From JACVRW01 sp963850205 (lineage in GTDB: Bacteria > Actinomycetota > Thermoleophilia > Solirubrobacterales > Thermoleophilaceae): a stretch of DNA of 64,000 bases. The stretch's first letter is position 1. Every line of letters begins with the position of its first letter. Location of the stretch: positions 251,970 to 315,969 of the forward strand of contig CAWKKJ010000014.1 in the NCBI GenBank assembly GCA_963850205.1. Direction: 5' to 3'. Both the position numbers and the translations under genes were made by a program. Shown here in pieces: positions 50,378 to 59,683 of the stretch. The notes under the pieces were generated by a model. It made no database searches, had not been told where the DNA came from, and worked only from the letters and a program-made list of their open reading frames with translations.

Positions 50378-52282
50378 TTGAGTAAGCAACAGCAGCAGAA
50401 AATCGTGCAGTACCTCAATGAAGCTCACGCCACCGAGTTGGCGCTGGTGCGCGAGCTTCAGGCGCAGATCGCGATGACGCCAAACGGCGGCTATCGCGAC
50501 GGGCTGGAGCAGCATCTTCGGGAGACCCGCGAACACTCGCGGCGCATCGAGGAGCGGCTGGGAGAGCTTGGTCAGGGCAGCAATCCGCTCCAGCTTGGGG
50601 TGGGTGTGGTTCAAACGGTGGCTGGTCAGGCGCTTGCGCTCGCCAAGGCTCCGCTCAATGTCGTCCGGGGATCTGGCGGCGAGGAGAAGGTGCTCAAGAA
50701 CGCCAAGGATGCGTGTGCCAGCGAGGCGCTCGAGATCGCGACCTATACGTCGCTCGCGCGGCTCGCCCGCGTCGCTGGTGACCGACGGACGGAGCGTCTG
50801 GCCGAGTCGGTGCTGGCGGACGAGCAGCGCATGCTCGACCGGGTGCTTGGCGAAATCCCACGCCTCACCGACGCCGTCGCGCGGGCGGAGTTCGAGGGCA
50901 ACGGCTCCTATGACGTGACCGAGACCGGCGCCGCCGATACGGTGCGCCAGGTCGGGGGTACGGCCAAGCGAACGGCTCGCAAAAGCGCAGGACAGGCCAA
51001 GCAGACCGCACGTCAGGCCCGCAAGGTGCCGGGCGTCGCGCGCGCCGAGGGCACCGTCAAGGGTGCGGTTGCCTCAGAGTCGGACCTAACGATCTCGAAC
51101 TACGACGCGCTCAGCGCCGATGAGGTTCAGGACAAGCTCGCCGAGCTTTCCCAGATCGAGCTGGCCAAGGTCCTCGCCTACGAGCGCAAGAACGAGAACC
51201 GCTCCACGATCACGAGCAGAATCGATTCTCTGCAGGGCGACGAGCCCTGGCCGGGATACGACGAGCTGAGGGTGGACGAAGTCCGTGCTGTGCTCTCCGA
51301 AGGCGACGAACAGCGGATCAAGAGTACGCGCGCCTATGAGCGCAAGCACAAGGCCCGTGCCGGCGTGATCCAAGCGACCGAGCGCGAGCTCAGCAAAGGC
51401 GAAACGAGCGTTCGAGCCAAGACGGCCACCCCACGACCGGGCCTCCAGAAGGCAACAAGCGCGGCCAAGACAAGAGACGGACTCACCCGTCAACTAACAG
51501 GAGCAGAAACGATGAACCCCACAGACTCAGCCGTAGCCGAGTGGCGCGGCAGCAACGCCGTCGACAGCAACGGCGACACGCTCGGCACGGTCGAAGAGAT
51601 CTATATGGACACCGAGACGGGCAAGCCCGAGTGGCTTGCGGTCAAGACCGGCCCGTTCGACAAGAAGCTGAGCTTCATCCCGATCGCGGAGGCCAGCGAT
51701 ACTGGCGGCGGCGTGCGGGTGCCCTATGACAACCAGCAGGTCAAGGACGCCCCGGCCGTCGAGCCCGACGTTGAGCTCTCACAGGAAGAGGAAGCCACCC
51801 TCTACCGCCACTACGGGCTCGCGTACTCGGAAGCCGGCTCGGACTCCGGGCTGCCCCGCGGCAACGGCAGTGACACGGTCGGCCACGACACCAGCGGCCC
51901 CACCACCGACGACGCCATGACCCGCTCCGAGGAAGAGCTGCGCGTGGGCAAGATCAGCCGCGAGAGCGGACGCGCGCGGCTGCGCAAGTACGTGGTCACC
52001 GAGCAGGTCGAGAAGACGGTGCCCGTACAGCGCGAAGAGGTCCGCGTCGAGCGCGAGCCGATCACCGACGCCAACGTCGGCGAGGCGAAGGCCGGCCCGG
52101 CGATCTCCGAGGAAGAGCACGAGGTCGTGTTGCACGAGGAGGAGGTCGTGGTCGAGAAGCGCGCGGTTCCCAAGGAGCGCGTGCGCCTCGACAAGGACAC
52201 CGTGACCGAGGACCAAACGGTGTCCGAGCAGGTCCGCAAGGAGCAGATCGAGGCCGAGGGCGACACCCCAGGCCGCGAGTAG
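50378..52282 (+). CDS. Fusion of ferritin-like (DUF892-type) helices, duplicated helical domain, PRC-barrel and DUF2382
   Basis: About 634 residues, TTG 50378 after GGGGAAGG. Residues 1-170 are long helices of the YciE/DUF892 kind. Residues 230-340 hold two related helical repeats, each containing an AYERK motif (LAKVLAYERKNENRSTI and STRAYERKHKARAGVI). Residues 390-470 form a PRC barrel (VDSNGDTLGTVEEIYMDTET, FIPIAEA). The C-terminus is DUF2382 (LRKYVVTEQVEKTVPVQREE, then repeated Glu/Val strands). An internal AGGAG and ATG at 51512 could start a separate PRC/DUF2382 protein in the same frame. Such proteins are linked to general stress in soil actinobacteria; the mechanism is unknown. Confidence 0.85.
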   Translation: MSKQQQQKIVQYLNEAHATELALVRELQAQIAMTPNGGYRDGLEQHLRETREHSRRIEERLGELGQGSNPLQLGVGVVQTVAGQALALAKAPLNVVRGSGGEEKVLKNAKDACASEALEIATYTSLARLARVAGDRRTERLAESVLADEQRMLDRVLGEIPRLTDAVARAEFEGNGSYDVTETGAADTVRQVGGTAKRTARKSAGQAKQTARQARKVPGVARAEGTVKGAVASESDLTISNYDALSADEVQDKLAELSQIELAKVLAYERKNENRSTITSRIDSLQGDEPWPGYDELRVDEVRAVLSEGDEQRIKSTRAYERKHKARAGVIQATERELSKGETSVRAKTATPRPGLQKATSAAKTRDGLTRQLTGAETMNPTDSAVAEWRGSNAVDSNGDTLGTVEEIYMDTETGKPEWLAVKTGPFDKKLSFIPIAEASDTGGGVRVPYDNQQVKDAPAVEPDVELSQEEEATLYRHYGLAYSEAGSDSGLPRGNGSDTVGHDTSGPTTDDAMTRSEEELRVGKISRESGRARLRKYVVTEQVEKTVPVQREEVRVEREPITDANVGEAKAGPAISEEEHEVVLHEEEVVVEKRAVPKERVRLDKDTVTEDQTVSEQVRKEQIEAEGDTPGRE

Positions 52283-52349
52283 AAGCCGCGAGGCGGGTGG
52301 GGCGCGGCCGGTGTCGCGCCCCACCACTTCACCCTTGGAGGAGAACACA

Positions 52350-53402
52350 ATGGAGACGAGCCTCGAGCTGCTGACCGGCCAGCGCGACAGGGACGGCGCC
52401 GAGCAAGCCGATCGCCGGCTCGCCGAGCACGCCGATCACCCGCCTTCCGCCAGCATCGCCAGCGTGCTCCCGGGGCAGCAACCCGGCCAGGTATCGGACT
52501 GTGGCGGCGGCCACGGCATTGCCCACCAGCTCACGAATGTAGCCGCGATCGTGATCCCGTTGGCCGCCTTCGTGCTCGCGGCCGTGATGCTATGGGGCCG
52601 GTTCGTCGAATGGATTGATCTGGCGGTATTGGGTGTGGCCTACGTGGCTACCTGCCTGGGGATCACCGTGGGCTTTCACCGCCTGCTGACCCACCGCTCG
52701 TTTCAGACCTATCCCGCCGTCCGCTATGCCCTAGCTGTGTTCGGCACGTTGGCGGTCGAAGGCTCGGTGATCAAGTGGGTGGCGGACCACCGCAAGCATC
52801 ACGTCTTCACCGACCAGGAAGGCGACCCGCACAGCCCCCACGAGGCCGGCCCCGGCGTGGCTGGAGCCCTGAGTGGCCTCTGGCACGCCCACATCGGCTG
52901 GCTCTTCAACTCGGTCGGACAGGCCGACCAACGCCGCTACGCGGCCGACCTCCTCAAGGACCCCGGTTTGCGGCGGATCGATGCGGCCGAGAAACCGCTG
53001 ATCCTAGCCAGCCTGGCGATCCCGTTTCTCTTGGGCCTCCTCGTGAAGGGAACCTTCACAGGCGCGCTCGTGACCCTCGTGTGGGGCGGGCTGTTGCGTG
53101 TCTTCTTGCTGCATCACGCGACGTTCAGCATCAACTCGATCTGCCACTTCTTCGGCCGCCGACCCTTCGCGACCAAGGACCGCTCCACGAACGTGGCCTG
53201 GCTGTCTGTCGCGACCCTCGGAGAGTCCTGGCACAACAACCACCATGCGTTTCCCACATCCGCGTTCCACGGCCTCCGCCGCCGCGAGCTCGACCTCGGT
53301 GGCGTCTTCATCAGGGCCCTCGAGCGGGCCGGACTCGCCTGGCATGTGGTGCGAATCAGCTCTGAGCGCCAACGCCAGAAGGCAGCGCCCGGGATCAGGT
53401 AA
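52350..53402 (+). CDS. Fatty-acid desaturase, acyl-CoA delta-9 type
   Basis: About 350 residues. The three histidine boxes of membrane diiron desaturases are present: HRLLTH, DHRKHH and NNHHAF, separated by membrane helices. The enzyme introduces a double bond into acyl chains of membrane lipids. A 60-residue polar N-terminus precedes the first helix. GGAGGAG precedes ATG 52350. Confidence 0.95.
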   Translation: METSLELLTGQRDRDGAEQADRRLAEHADHPPSASIASVLPGQQPGQVSDCGGGHGIAHQLTNVAAIVIPLAAFVLAAVMLWGRFVEWIDLAVLGVAYVATCLGITVGFHRLLTHRSFQTYPAVRYALAVFGTLAVEGSVIKWVADHRKHHVFTDQEGDPHSPHEAGPGVAGALSGLWHAHIGWLFNSVGQADQRRYAADLLKDPGLRRIDAAEKPLILASLAIPFLLGLLVKGTFTGALVTLVWGGLLRVFLLHHATFSINSICHFFGRRPFATKDRSTNVAWLSVATLGESWHNNHHAFPTSAFHGLRRRELDLGGVFIRALERAGLAWHVVRISSERQRQKAAPGIR

Positions 53403-53597
53403 CAACCAAACAGGACGACGAGCGATAAGCGGGATGTCAACGGCAAGCGCGGTGGCCACCGAAACACACGCTCCTCCGCGTGGTCCCGCGAGCACACTTT
53501 GACAACTTCTCCCAGTCGCCGCACGACGGGACGTCCGCTGCACACCGCGCGCCCGCTGCACCTGCGCTTGCGCTTTCCATGCTCCTATTCCAAGGAT

Positions 53598-53895
53598 TCA
53601 TCGCGCTGGACTTGGTGTGGCGGTCGTGGGCGGTTGGAGTAGGTGCCAGATGCGGCGGGCGAGGTGGCGTTTGAGGCAGCGGATTGCGTCGCGGTGGGTC
53701 TTGCCTTCGGCGCGTTTGCGGTCGATGTAGGTGCGGGTTTCGGGGTCGCAGCGGGCGCGCGTGACGGGGACGCGGTGGATGGCGGTGTTGAGCTGGCGGT
53801 TGCCGCCGCGGTCGAGGCGGTGGCGGTTGGTCTTGCCGGAACTGACCGGGATTGGGGCGAGGCCGCCGGCGCAGTTTGGGGGGTAGCCGGTGCAT
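53598..53895 (-). pseudogene. IS110-family transposase C-terminal remnant
   Basis: APIPVSSGKTNRHRLDRGGN, RQLNTAIHRVPVTRARCDPE, YIDRKRAEGKTHRDAIRCLK then RHLARRIWHLL is the terminal part of IS110 transposases (Transposase_20 region). The DEDD catalytic N-terminal half is absent and the upstream frame is unrelated, so only about 100 residues survive. Confidence 0.8.
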
Positions 53896-54260
53896 GGGCG
53901 CGAGCGTGGAGCGGTCAGAAAGGTGCGCGGCTTCCACGCGAGCGGTCGACCTGCGCGACACGGTACGCCGCGACCTGGGCGACTACATGCTTGCGACGGG
54001 CATCCGGGAAGCCTCTCGGCCGTCGGCGAAGGAGCGATGGCCGCCTCGCTCGTCCATTCATTCCTAGCGGCGGCGTAAGTTGCCACGTCCCGTGAGTCGA
54101 ACCTTGACCTTTCTCGCCCCCGGATGCAGAAGGTCAGCGGTTCGAGTCGGCAACAAATGCCTGCAAAGCAGTGCCTTTCGAAGCGCCACCCCTGATGGAG
54201 CTTCCCGTCAGTCTCCATTCAGTCCCCGGCGACGCAAACGCACCAGGCGACTGCTTCCAC
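53896..54260. other. Gene-free stretch left of the tRNA fragment
   Basis: Short frames only. The base composition is less GC-rich than the window average near 54100-54260. No transposase similarity or defined repeat was found in it. Confidence 0.4.
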
Positions 54261-54281
54261 AAAAAGACCTGCAAGTGCAGG
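54261..54281 (-). terminator. Rho-independent terminator downstream of the tRNA-Gly fragment
   Basis: On the reverse strand CCTGC-ACTT-GCAGG forms a hairpin with one extra wobble and one GC pair at the base, followed by TCTTTTT. It lies 9 bp after the tRNA 3' end, as expected for the original tRNA terminator. Confidence 0.75.
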
Positions 54282-54290
54282 CCTTCTCGA

Positions 54291-54334
54291 GAGCGGCTGA
54301 TGGGATTCGAACCCACGACCTTCTGCATGGCAAG
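54291..54334 (-). tRNA. 3' half of a tRNA-Gly(GCC) gene; probable attachment site
   Basis: The reverse strand carries the anticodon loop TTGCCAT, the GCAG anticodon-stem strand, AAGGTC, the T-arm GTGGGTTCGAATCCCAT and the 3' acceptor strand CAGCCGC with CTC. The 5' half (acceptor strand GCGGCTG, D arm) is absent; unrelated sequence starts right at the anticodon stem. Tyrosine integrases recombine exactly here, so this is best read as an attL/attR core, with the native terminator behind it. It is not a functional tRNA. Confidence 0.75.
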
Positions 54335-54444
54335 AAACTGGTGCCAGTCCGGCAAGACTGCTCTATTGCGCTCTGGGAGCGGGTTTGCAGAGAATCGATC
54401 GGGCGCTGAGATTACGGAGAATTGCCGGCATTTGCTGGGAGTTT

Positions 54445-54477
54445 CCGGACTCAATCCGGACTGAATCCGGACTCAAA
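54445..54477. repeat. Three tandem 11-bp repeats near the att core
   Basis: CCGGACTCAAT, CCGGACTGAAT and CCGGACTCAAA follow one another with an exact 11-bp period, about 110 bp inside the presumed element from the tRNA fragment. They are candidate arm sites for an integrase or excisionase. Confidence 0.65.
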
Positions 54478-54684
54478 CAGCGCCGGACCACTTCAGGACT
54501 AGATGAGCTCGTCACCACGGCAGAGAGTCCGCACATGCGAGGCCGAGTGGTCCGACCTGGCGTTCGCGCTTCCTCCTGCCCCGTTGGATGAGCGCCGGCG
54601 CGGGGAGGCCAATCTGTCCGCTGTAGCATCGATCACACCGGCGGGCGTAAGGTGGTCGCGCTTGAGCCGTTGCCGCTCCTGCTT

Positions 54685-56192
54685 TCACGCGAGGCTGTCG
54701 CGTAAAGGATTGCCTGCGCACCTGAGCCGACCGTGGTCACGCTCGTCTGGCGCTGAGGGCCGCCGGGCTGGCGGTCGTTCAGGCTGGGCGGCGGCGGTGT
54801 GGTGCTGGTGGAGCTTGAGCAGGTTGTGGGTGGCGGTGATCAGGCGCCATTCGCTGCGCGCCGCGGCTCTGCCTCGTCGTCGGAAGCGGTCGAAGCTGCG
54901 GTTGAACTTGGTGTCGCCGAAGAGCGGCTCGATCATCGTTTGGCGTTTTCGGTAGAGCCCGCCGCCGCGCTCGGTGGCGAGCACGCGGCGCATGAAGGCG
55001 TAGTAGCCGCCCTCCCAGCCGGGTCGCGCGCCTTCGCGTTGCTTTGAGTCCGGTGGGATCAGCACCTGCATCCCGCGGCTGACGACGCTCTCCATCTGCT
55101 TGTGGTGCCAGTAGCCGGCGTCGGCGAGTGCGACCTCGGGTCGCTCGGCGACGCCGGCGTTGGCGAGCTCGGCCTTGGTGGCCTCGAGCATCGGCTCCAG
55201 GTGACCGAAGTCGGGTGAGGCGATCGTGACCTCGGCGGCGAGCACGATCTGCTCCTCGCTCACCGCCGCCTGCGCGTTGTAGCCCTGGATCCAGCCCCGC
55301 ATCGCCTTGACCAGCCGCGAGTCGGGATCGGTGAGGTTGACCTTGCCCGCCGGCGCCGCGGGCGGCGCATAGGGCTTGGCGGCGCCGGGGGCCATCCGGC
55401 GTGATCCGTCCGCGGCGATCCGGCGCGCTCGGTAAGCCTCGTAGGCGTCGTTGGCACGCCGCTCGACCTCAAGGTCCTCTTCCAGACGGCGCTTGGCCTC
55501 GACCAGCCGCTTGGGCCGCGAGCGCGGCACCCGCCTCGCCTCCTCGGCGCTCCGCTCCTCGTGGCGCGCTTGGCGTCGCGCAGCCAGGCGCGCCGGCCAC
55601 CGTGCGTCGAGAGGTGGGGCGGCAGCTCATCACCGCGCGCCTCCCCAAAGCGCTCGTCCTCTGCCTGGTCGACCGCCTTGGCCTGCTCGAGGATCGCCCG
55701 GGCGATCTGCTCGTAGTCGCGGTCGGCATCGCGACTCGCATTCGCCGCCACCTTGGTGCCGTCGATCGCGATCAGCTGGGCCTTCACCAGGCCGGCCTCG
55801 GCGCAGAGCGCCAGGACCTCGCTGAACAATCCCGCCAGCGCCTCCTCGTGGCGCTCGACAAACCGCGCCAGCGTCGCGTGATCGGGCCGCTGGTTGGCCG
55901 CCAGCACCCGGTAGGCGACGTCCTCCTCGCAGGCGCGCTCGATCGCCCGCGATGAGCGCATCCCGCGCGCATAGGCATAGAGCAACAGCGCGACCATCAT
56001 CGACGGCTCATAGGCCGCGCGGCCATGCCCAGAGGCTCGCGATAGGCGCGCGTAGAACACCGGGAGGTCCATCACCACCACCGCCGTCCATGCACGAACG
56101 ACGCCAGGTGACCCTCCGGCAGCCACTCGCGCACGTCCGGCGGCAGCAAAAACGCCTGCTCACGACCACAGTCGATGAAGTTCTGGGCCATC
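54685..56192 (-). pseudogene. IS1182-family (DDE) transposase with two apparent frameshifts
   Basis: Three reading frames together make one transposase. The N-terminus from ATG 56192 reads AQNFIDCGREQAFLLPPDVR, EWLPEGHLASF. A frame from about 56085 has MDLPVFYARLSRASGHGRAA, MMVALLLYAYARGMRSSRAI and the DGTKVAANAS motif. A frame from about 55570 has SRLVKAMRGWIQGYNAQAAV, VALADAGYWHHKQMESV and MIEPLFGDTKFNRSFDRFRR. These follow IS1182 order. Breaks lie near 56085 and 55565. Terminal repeats were not found. Confidence 0.8.
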
Positions 56193-56318
56193 CCGAATGG
56201 TCCAGGCCCGGCCGGATCGACTCGGTTTGTGCGACAGCCTCACGCGAAAGCGGGAGAGTCGGGCGGCCGGGCGGTGGCGTCCCCCAACCGCTGTAAATAG
56301 GCGAAGAGCCGTCAAGGA

Positions 56319-56373
56319 CACGGCGTAGGTTCCCCAAAGTCCTGCAAGACCAAGAAGGAGGACCTACGCCGTG
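56319..56373 (+). promoter_or_regulatory. Hairpin covering the ribosome-binding site and start of the IS256 transposase
   Basis: CACGGCGTAGGT (56319-56330) and ACCTACGCCGTG (56362-56373) are exact reverse complements. The second arm contains the GTG start (56371) and directly follows AAGGAGG. In mRNA this stem would mask initiation, a known way to limit transposase synthesis from read-through transcripts. Confidence 0.6.
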
Positions 56374-57670
56374 AGACGCACCGTACCGCCGTCGGCGGAG
56401 ATAGAGGACCAGATCGACCGGCTGCTGGCCGTCGGGGTGGGCGAGAACCCCAGAGAGTCGCTGTCTGAGCTGGCGAAGCTCGGCGCGCGGCTGATCATCC
56501 AGCGCGCGGTCGAGGACGAGTTCGACGCCTGGCTCGGGCGGGCTCGTTATGAGCGCCGGCCCGACTACCAGCGCGGGCTGCGCAATTTCGACTCGGGGCT
56601 CAGGAACGGCTATCGCCCGCGGCGGCTGCAGACCGCGGAGGGCGAGCTCGAGGTGGAGATCCCGCAGGTGCGCGAGGCGGCGGAGCCGTTCGTGTCGGCG
56701 CTGTTCCCGCACTCGACGAAGCTGCTTCGCACCCGGCCTTTGGAGGCGATGGTCGTCGGCGCGTTTGTCCGCGGGCTGTCGATGCGAGACGTGGAGTCGC
56801 TTTGCGAGGAGGCGGGGCTGGGGAAGCTCTCGAAGTCGACCGCCTCGAGGATCTGCACGGGAGCTGCGCGAGCGCTTCGAGGCCTTCGGTCGCCGCGATC
56901 TCTACCAGCTGAGGCTGGTGGCGCTGTTCCTCGATGCGATCTTCCTCAACGTCAGGCCCAAGGGCCCGAAGGAGGGCGTCCTTTGCGCCTGGGGCTTCAC
57001 CGAGGAAGGCGAGCGGGTCCTGGTCGGGGTCTGTCTCGGGATGCGCGAGTCGCACGAGGACTGGCTGGGGCTGGCCAGGGACCTGATCGCCCGCGGGCTC
57101 GGGGCGCCGATGCTGATCGTGGCCGACGGCGCCCCGGGCCTGATCAAGGCGGTCGAGCAGTGCTGGCCTGTCTCAGACCGCCAGCACTGCTCCGTTCACC
57201 GGGCGCGCAACCTGTTCGCGAAGCTGCCCGAGGCGGATCGCGAGCGGGTGCGCAGGGCGTACTGGCAGGCGCTCGACGAGGCCACCGACGAGCGCGACGC
57301 AAAGGAGCGGCTCGGGGCCCTGGTCGCAGAGCTCGAGCGCGCCGGCTTCACCTCGGCGGCTCGATGCCTCGGCGATGACCTCGACGCGCTCGTCGTCCAC
57401 CTGCGCTACCCGCTGCGCCATCGCAAGCGCTGGCGCTCGACCAACCTGCTCGAGCGGACGCTGGGCGAAGTGAAGCGAAGGACGAAGGTGATCGGAAGAT
57501 TCCCGGGCGAGGAGAGCTGCCACTCGCTCGTCTGGGCCGTCCTCGACCTCCAGATCAACAACGCCTGCAACGGAGTCAAGCTCTCCCAGATCGACCGCCA
57601 GAAGCTCTACCGACTCCGCCACCAGCCGGGCGAATCAGACACCGAACGAGAGGAGGTGGTTGCCGCTTAG
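56371..57670 (+). CDS. IS256-family (mutator-type) transposase, apparent frameshift
   Basis: The first frame (GTG 56371) gives SLSELAKLGARLIIQRAVED, EFDAWLGRARYERRPDYQRG, YRPRRLQTAEGELEVEIPQV and SMRDVESLCEEAGLGKLSKS. The second, from about 56861, gives ELRERFEAFGRRDLYQLRLV, LFLDAIFLNVR (first catalytic Asp), LIVADGAPGLIKAVEQCWPV (second Asp) and the end RWRSTNLLERTLGEVKRRTK (catalytic Glu region). Deleting one G near 56857-56861 fuses them into a full-length transposase of about 432 residues. Confidence 0.88.
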
Positions 57671-57867
57671 ACTGACCGCAAAGGGAACCGAAGCCGCGGC
57701 GAAGTTACAGCAGCTTTGGGACGCCACCGCCAACGCTGGCGACGCTCGCGTTCACCGAAGAGCGCATGCGCGCCCAGCGCGAGCGCGATTTCACCCCGAC
57801 GGGGTCGACTAAGGCCCGTGGGCCACGGTGTTGCCCATGTGGCCGGTGGAGCCGACCAAGGCCCGAC

Positions 57868-58365
57868 TCACGTCGAACGACGGCTGGCCGGCGACGCTCG
57901 CCTACGGGATCTAAAAGACACGCTCCGGCGCATCGATGAGAGCGGCAACGCGCTCTGACCTACGCTCAGCTCGCCTTCTCGGTCTAGGGCTCGTTGAGCG
58001 GCTAGGCGGGGCGCTGCTTGAGCTTCGCCCGGCGCGCTCTCCCTCGGGGCTTCCGTCAGAGCGCGTGATCTCGCCTGTCTCGACCAGCTGCTTTGAAGCG
58101 CCGCGGAGTCGTCCTTGGCCTTGGCTAGGGGCGCCGCGCCGACGAGTTTCTTCGCGGCCGCACCGACCTTGCGACCTCGACCGCCCGCGTCGACGGCGTC
58201 CGGCCTCGCACCGGCTCTGCTGACGACTTCACTGTCGGTGGACACATCGGACGCGTATGCGGACGACTCGAATCGCGGAGTCTGCCAGGACAAACGGAGG
58301 AGCAAGCGGCCCCGCGCAAATCGCACGCTGCCCCGCTTACGCGCCGCGAATGCCGTATCAGCCAT
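57868..58365 (-). CDS. Possible hypothetical protein (doubtful)
   Basis: A 165-residue Ala/Arg/Ser-rich frame whose start overlaps the end of the gene at 58358 by 8 nt. The middle (GRKVGAAAKKLVGAAPLAKA) has GC-rich third positions as in real genes of this window, but no family is recognised and there is no clear ribosome-binding site. The stretch 57712-57867 before it holds nothing I can identify. Confidence 0.3.
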   Translation of the reverse strand: MADTAFAARKRGSVRFARGRLLLRLSWQTPRFESSAYASDVSTDSEVVSRAGARPDAVDAGGRGRKVGAAAKKLVGAAPLAKAKDDSAALQSSWSRQARSRALTEAPRESAPGEAQAAPRLAAQRALDREGELSVGQSALPLSSMRRSVSFRSRRRASPASRRST

Positions 58366-58564
58366 GCGGGTCTGAGAGCAGGATGCTCGAGCGCCCTTCT
58401 ACGTTCGATTTGGCCTGCTCGCGGGCCCGTTCCTCCTCCGCAGGGTCCGGAGCCCGTCCGACCGCCCGAGCCGCGGGCTCCGCGGCGGCACGCTCCATCA
58501 GCCAAATCCCGGCCGCCACCATGAGCACGACCACCACGCCGGCTACCAACAGGCCCGCAGTCAT
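58358..58564 (-). CDS. Tiny single-helix membrane protein (third in operon)
   Basis: 68 residues, ATG 58564 overlapping the upstream stop as ATGA. One membrane helix (GLLVAGVVVVLMVAAGIWLM) is followed by a charged tail (PDPAEEERAREQAKSN). Function unknown. Confidence 0.65.
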   Translation of the reverse strand: MTAGLLVAGVVVVLMVAAGIWLMERAAAEPAARAVGRAPDPAEEERAREQAKSNVEGRSSILLSDPHG

Positions 58565-58779
58565 GCGCCTGGACCCTTGAGCGTGGCGTAGAAGGCTCCG
58601 AGCGAGAGAATCGACGGCACCCACAGGCCGACGAACAGCGCCTCTTCGCGCGAGTCGGTGAACCAGAGAACGACGGACAGGAGGAACGAAAGGAAGGCGG
58701 CGAGCCCAATCAGCGCGGCGCCGGGGTGGGCCGCCCAGAGGCCGCCCGCACCGCGCTCGAGCGTGGTTGCCGGCCTCAT
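58561..58779 (-). CDS. Tiny two-helix membrane protein (second in operon)
   Basis: 72 residues, ATG 58779. Helices GAALIGLAAFLSFLLSVVLW and ALFVGLWVPSILSLGAFYAT. It overlaps both neighbours by 4 nt. The FVGLWVPSIL segment resembles FVGLWAPTFM of the first protein, so the two are probably related by duplication. Confidence 0.7.
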   Translation of the reverse strand: MRPATTLERGAGGLWAAHPGAALIGLAAFLSFLLSVVLWFTDSREEALFVGLWVPSILSLGAFYATLKGPGA

Positions 58780-58988
58780 CGCTCGTCCGCCTTCAGGGCA
58801 TTGCCGATCTCCATGAACGTAGGCGCCCAGAGCCCCACGAAGATCCCCCAGCGCTCCGCCTTGGCGGCGGGTGCGTCCTCCTTGTTGCGGGAGGTGGCCC
58901 AGGCGCCAACGCTCGCCACGATCGAGAATAGTGCCGCCCCATAGGCGATTTCGCTGCTGACGCCGAGGCGATGAAGTGTCTTGACCAT
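58776..58988 (-). CDS. Tiny two-helix membrane protein (first in operon)
   Basis: 70 residues, ATG 58988. Helices IAYGAALFSIVASVGAWATS and WGIFVGLWAPTFMEIGNALK with a charged loop between. It leads the three-gene operon. Function unknown. Confidence 0.7.
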   Translation of the reverse strand: MVKTLHRLGVSSEIAYGAALFSIVASVGAWATSRNKEDAPAAKAERWGIFVGLWAPTFMEIGNALKADER

Positions 58989-59157
58989 TGTTCGTCCTTT
59001 GGGTGATTGCCCGACGTGCGGGCGGTTCGATTCGATTTGAAGTGATTGGGGTGAGCCGTTCCTTGGACGCGTGCGGACCCAGGCCGGCGCCGTGACGGCG
59101 CCGTCCCCGGCGCACCGCGGCGCACCGGGGACTGCTCGGGCCGTCTTGCGGGTGGCT

Positions 59158-59673
59158 CTACATGGGCGGGATCAGGACACGGTTGATCGCGTGGATCACG
59201 CCGTTGGAGGTCCTCACGTTCGGCATGATCACGCGAGCGCCGCCGACGCGCACGACGCCCTTGCGCACCCGGACCTGAACGCGCGGGCCCGCGAGCGTCG
59301 GGATCGAGCGCTTGCTGGCGACACGCGCGGCCGGGTACCGGCCGTCGGCGACGTGATAGAGCAAGACGCGACGCAGCGCCTTCGGGTCGTTACCGAGTGC
59401 CTCGAGCGTCTCGGCGGGCACCTTCTTGAACGCCCTATCGGTCGGCGCGAACACGGTGTACGGGCCCCTGCCCGACAGCGTCTCCGCAAGGCCGGCGCTC
59501 TCGACGAGAGAGACCAGAGTGTCGAACTTGCCGGCTCCGGCCGCTGTCTCCACGATGTTCTTCTTCGGTGCCTGCGAGGCCTGTTGCGAGCTGGAATCGC
59601 TGCCGCCCAGGGCAACGGCCGCGGTCGCCAGAACGGCCACGAGGGCGAGGATCGAAAGAAATAGTTTGCGCAT
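59158..59673 (-). CDS. Secreted fasciclin-domain protein
   Basis: 171 residues. The signal peptide RKLFLSILALVAVLATAAVA precedes a single FAS1 domain: NIVETAAGAGKFDTLVSLVE, GPYTVFAPTDRAFKKVP, LLYHVADGRYPAARV and the C-terminal SNGVIHAINRVLIPP. FAS1 domains mediate surface adhesion. AAGGAGACAACC precedes the ATG. It is 10 bp after the DUF378 gene and shares its CarH-like operator region. Confidence 0.93.
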   Translation of the reverse strand: MRKLFLSILALVAVLATAAVALGGSDSSSQQASQAPKKNIVETAAGAGKFDTLVSLVESAGLAETLSGRGPYTVFAPTDRAFKKVPAETLEALGNDPKALRRVLLYHVADGRYPAARVASKRSIPTLAGPRVQVRVRKGVVRVGGARVIMPNVRTSNGVIHAINRVLIPPM

Positions 59674-59683
59674 GGTTGTCTCC

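Larger units (their letters stand above)
56290..57711 (+). mobile_element. IS256-family insertion sequence
   Basis: The transposase gene is bounded by short terminal inverted repeats GCTGTAA (56290-56296) and TTACAGC (57705-57711), in the right position for IS ends. I could not find a clear target-site duplication. The element abuts the IS1182-type transposase. Confidence 0.65.

Noticed and set aside
54291..54380. Complete tRNA-Gly gene
   Set aside because: The 5' acceptor strand and D arm cannot be found; only the 3' half matches a tRNA.
56371..57670. Programmed ribosomal frameshift in the transposase
   Set aside because: No slippery heptamer or stimulatory structure at the junction, and similar single-base breaks occur in unrelated genes of the window.
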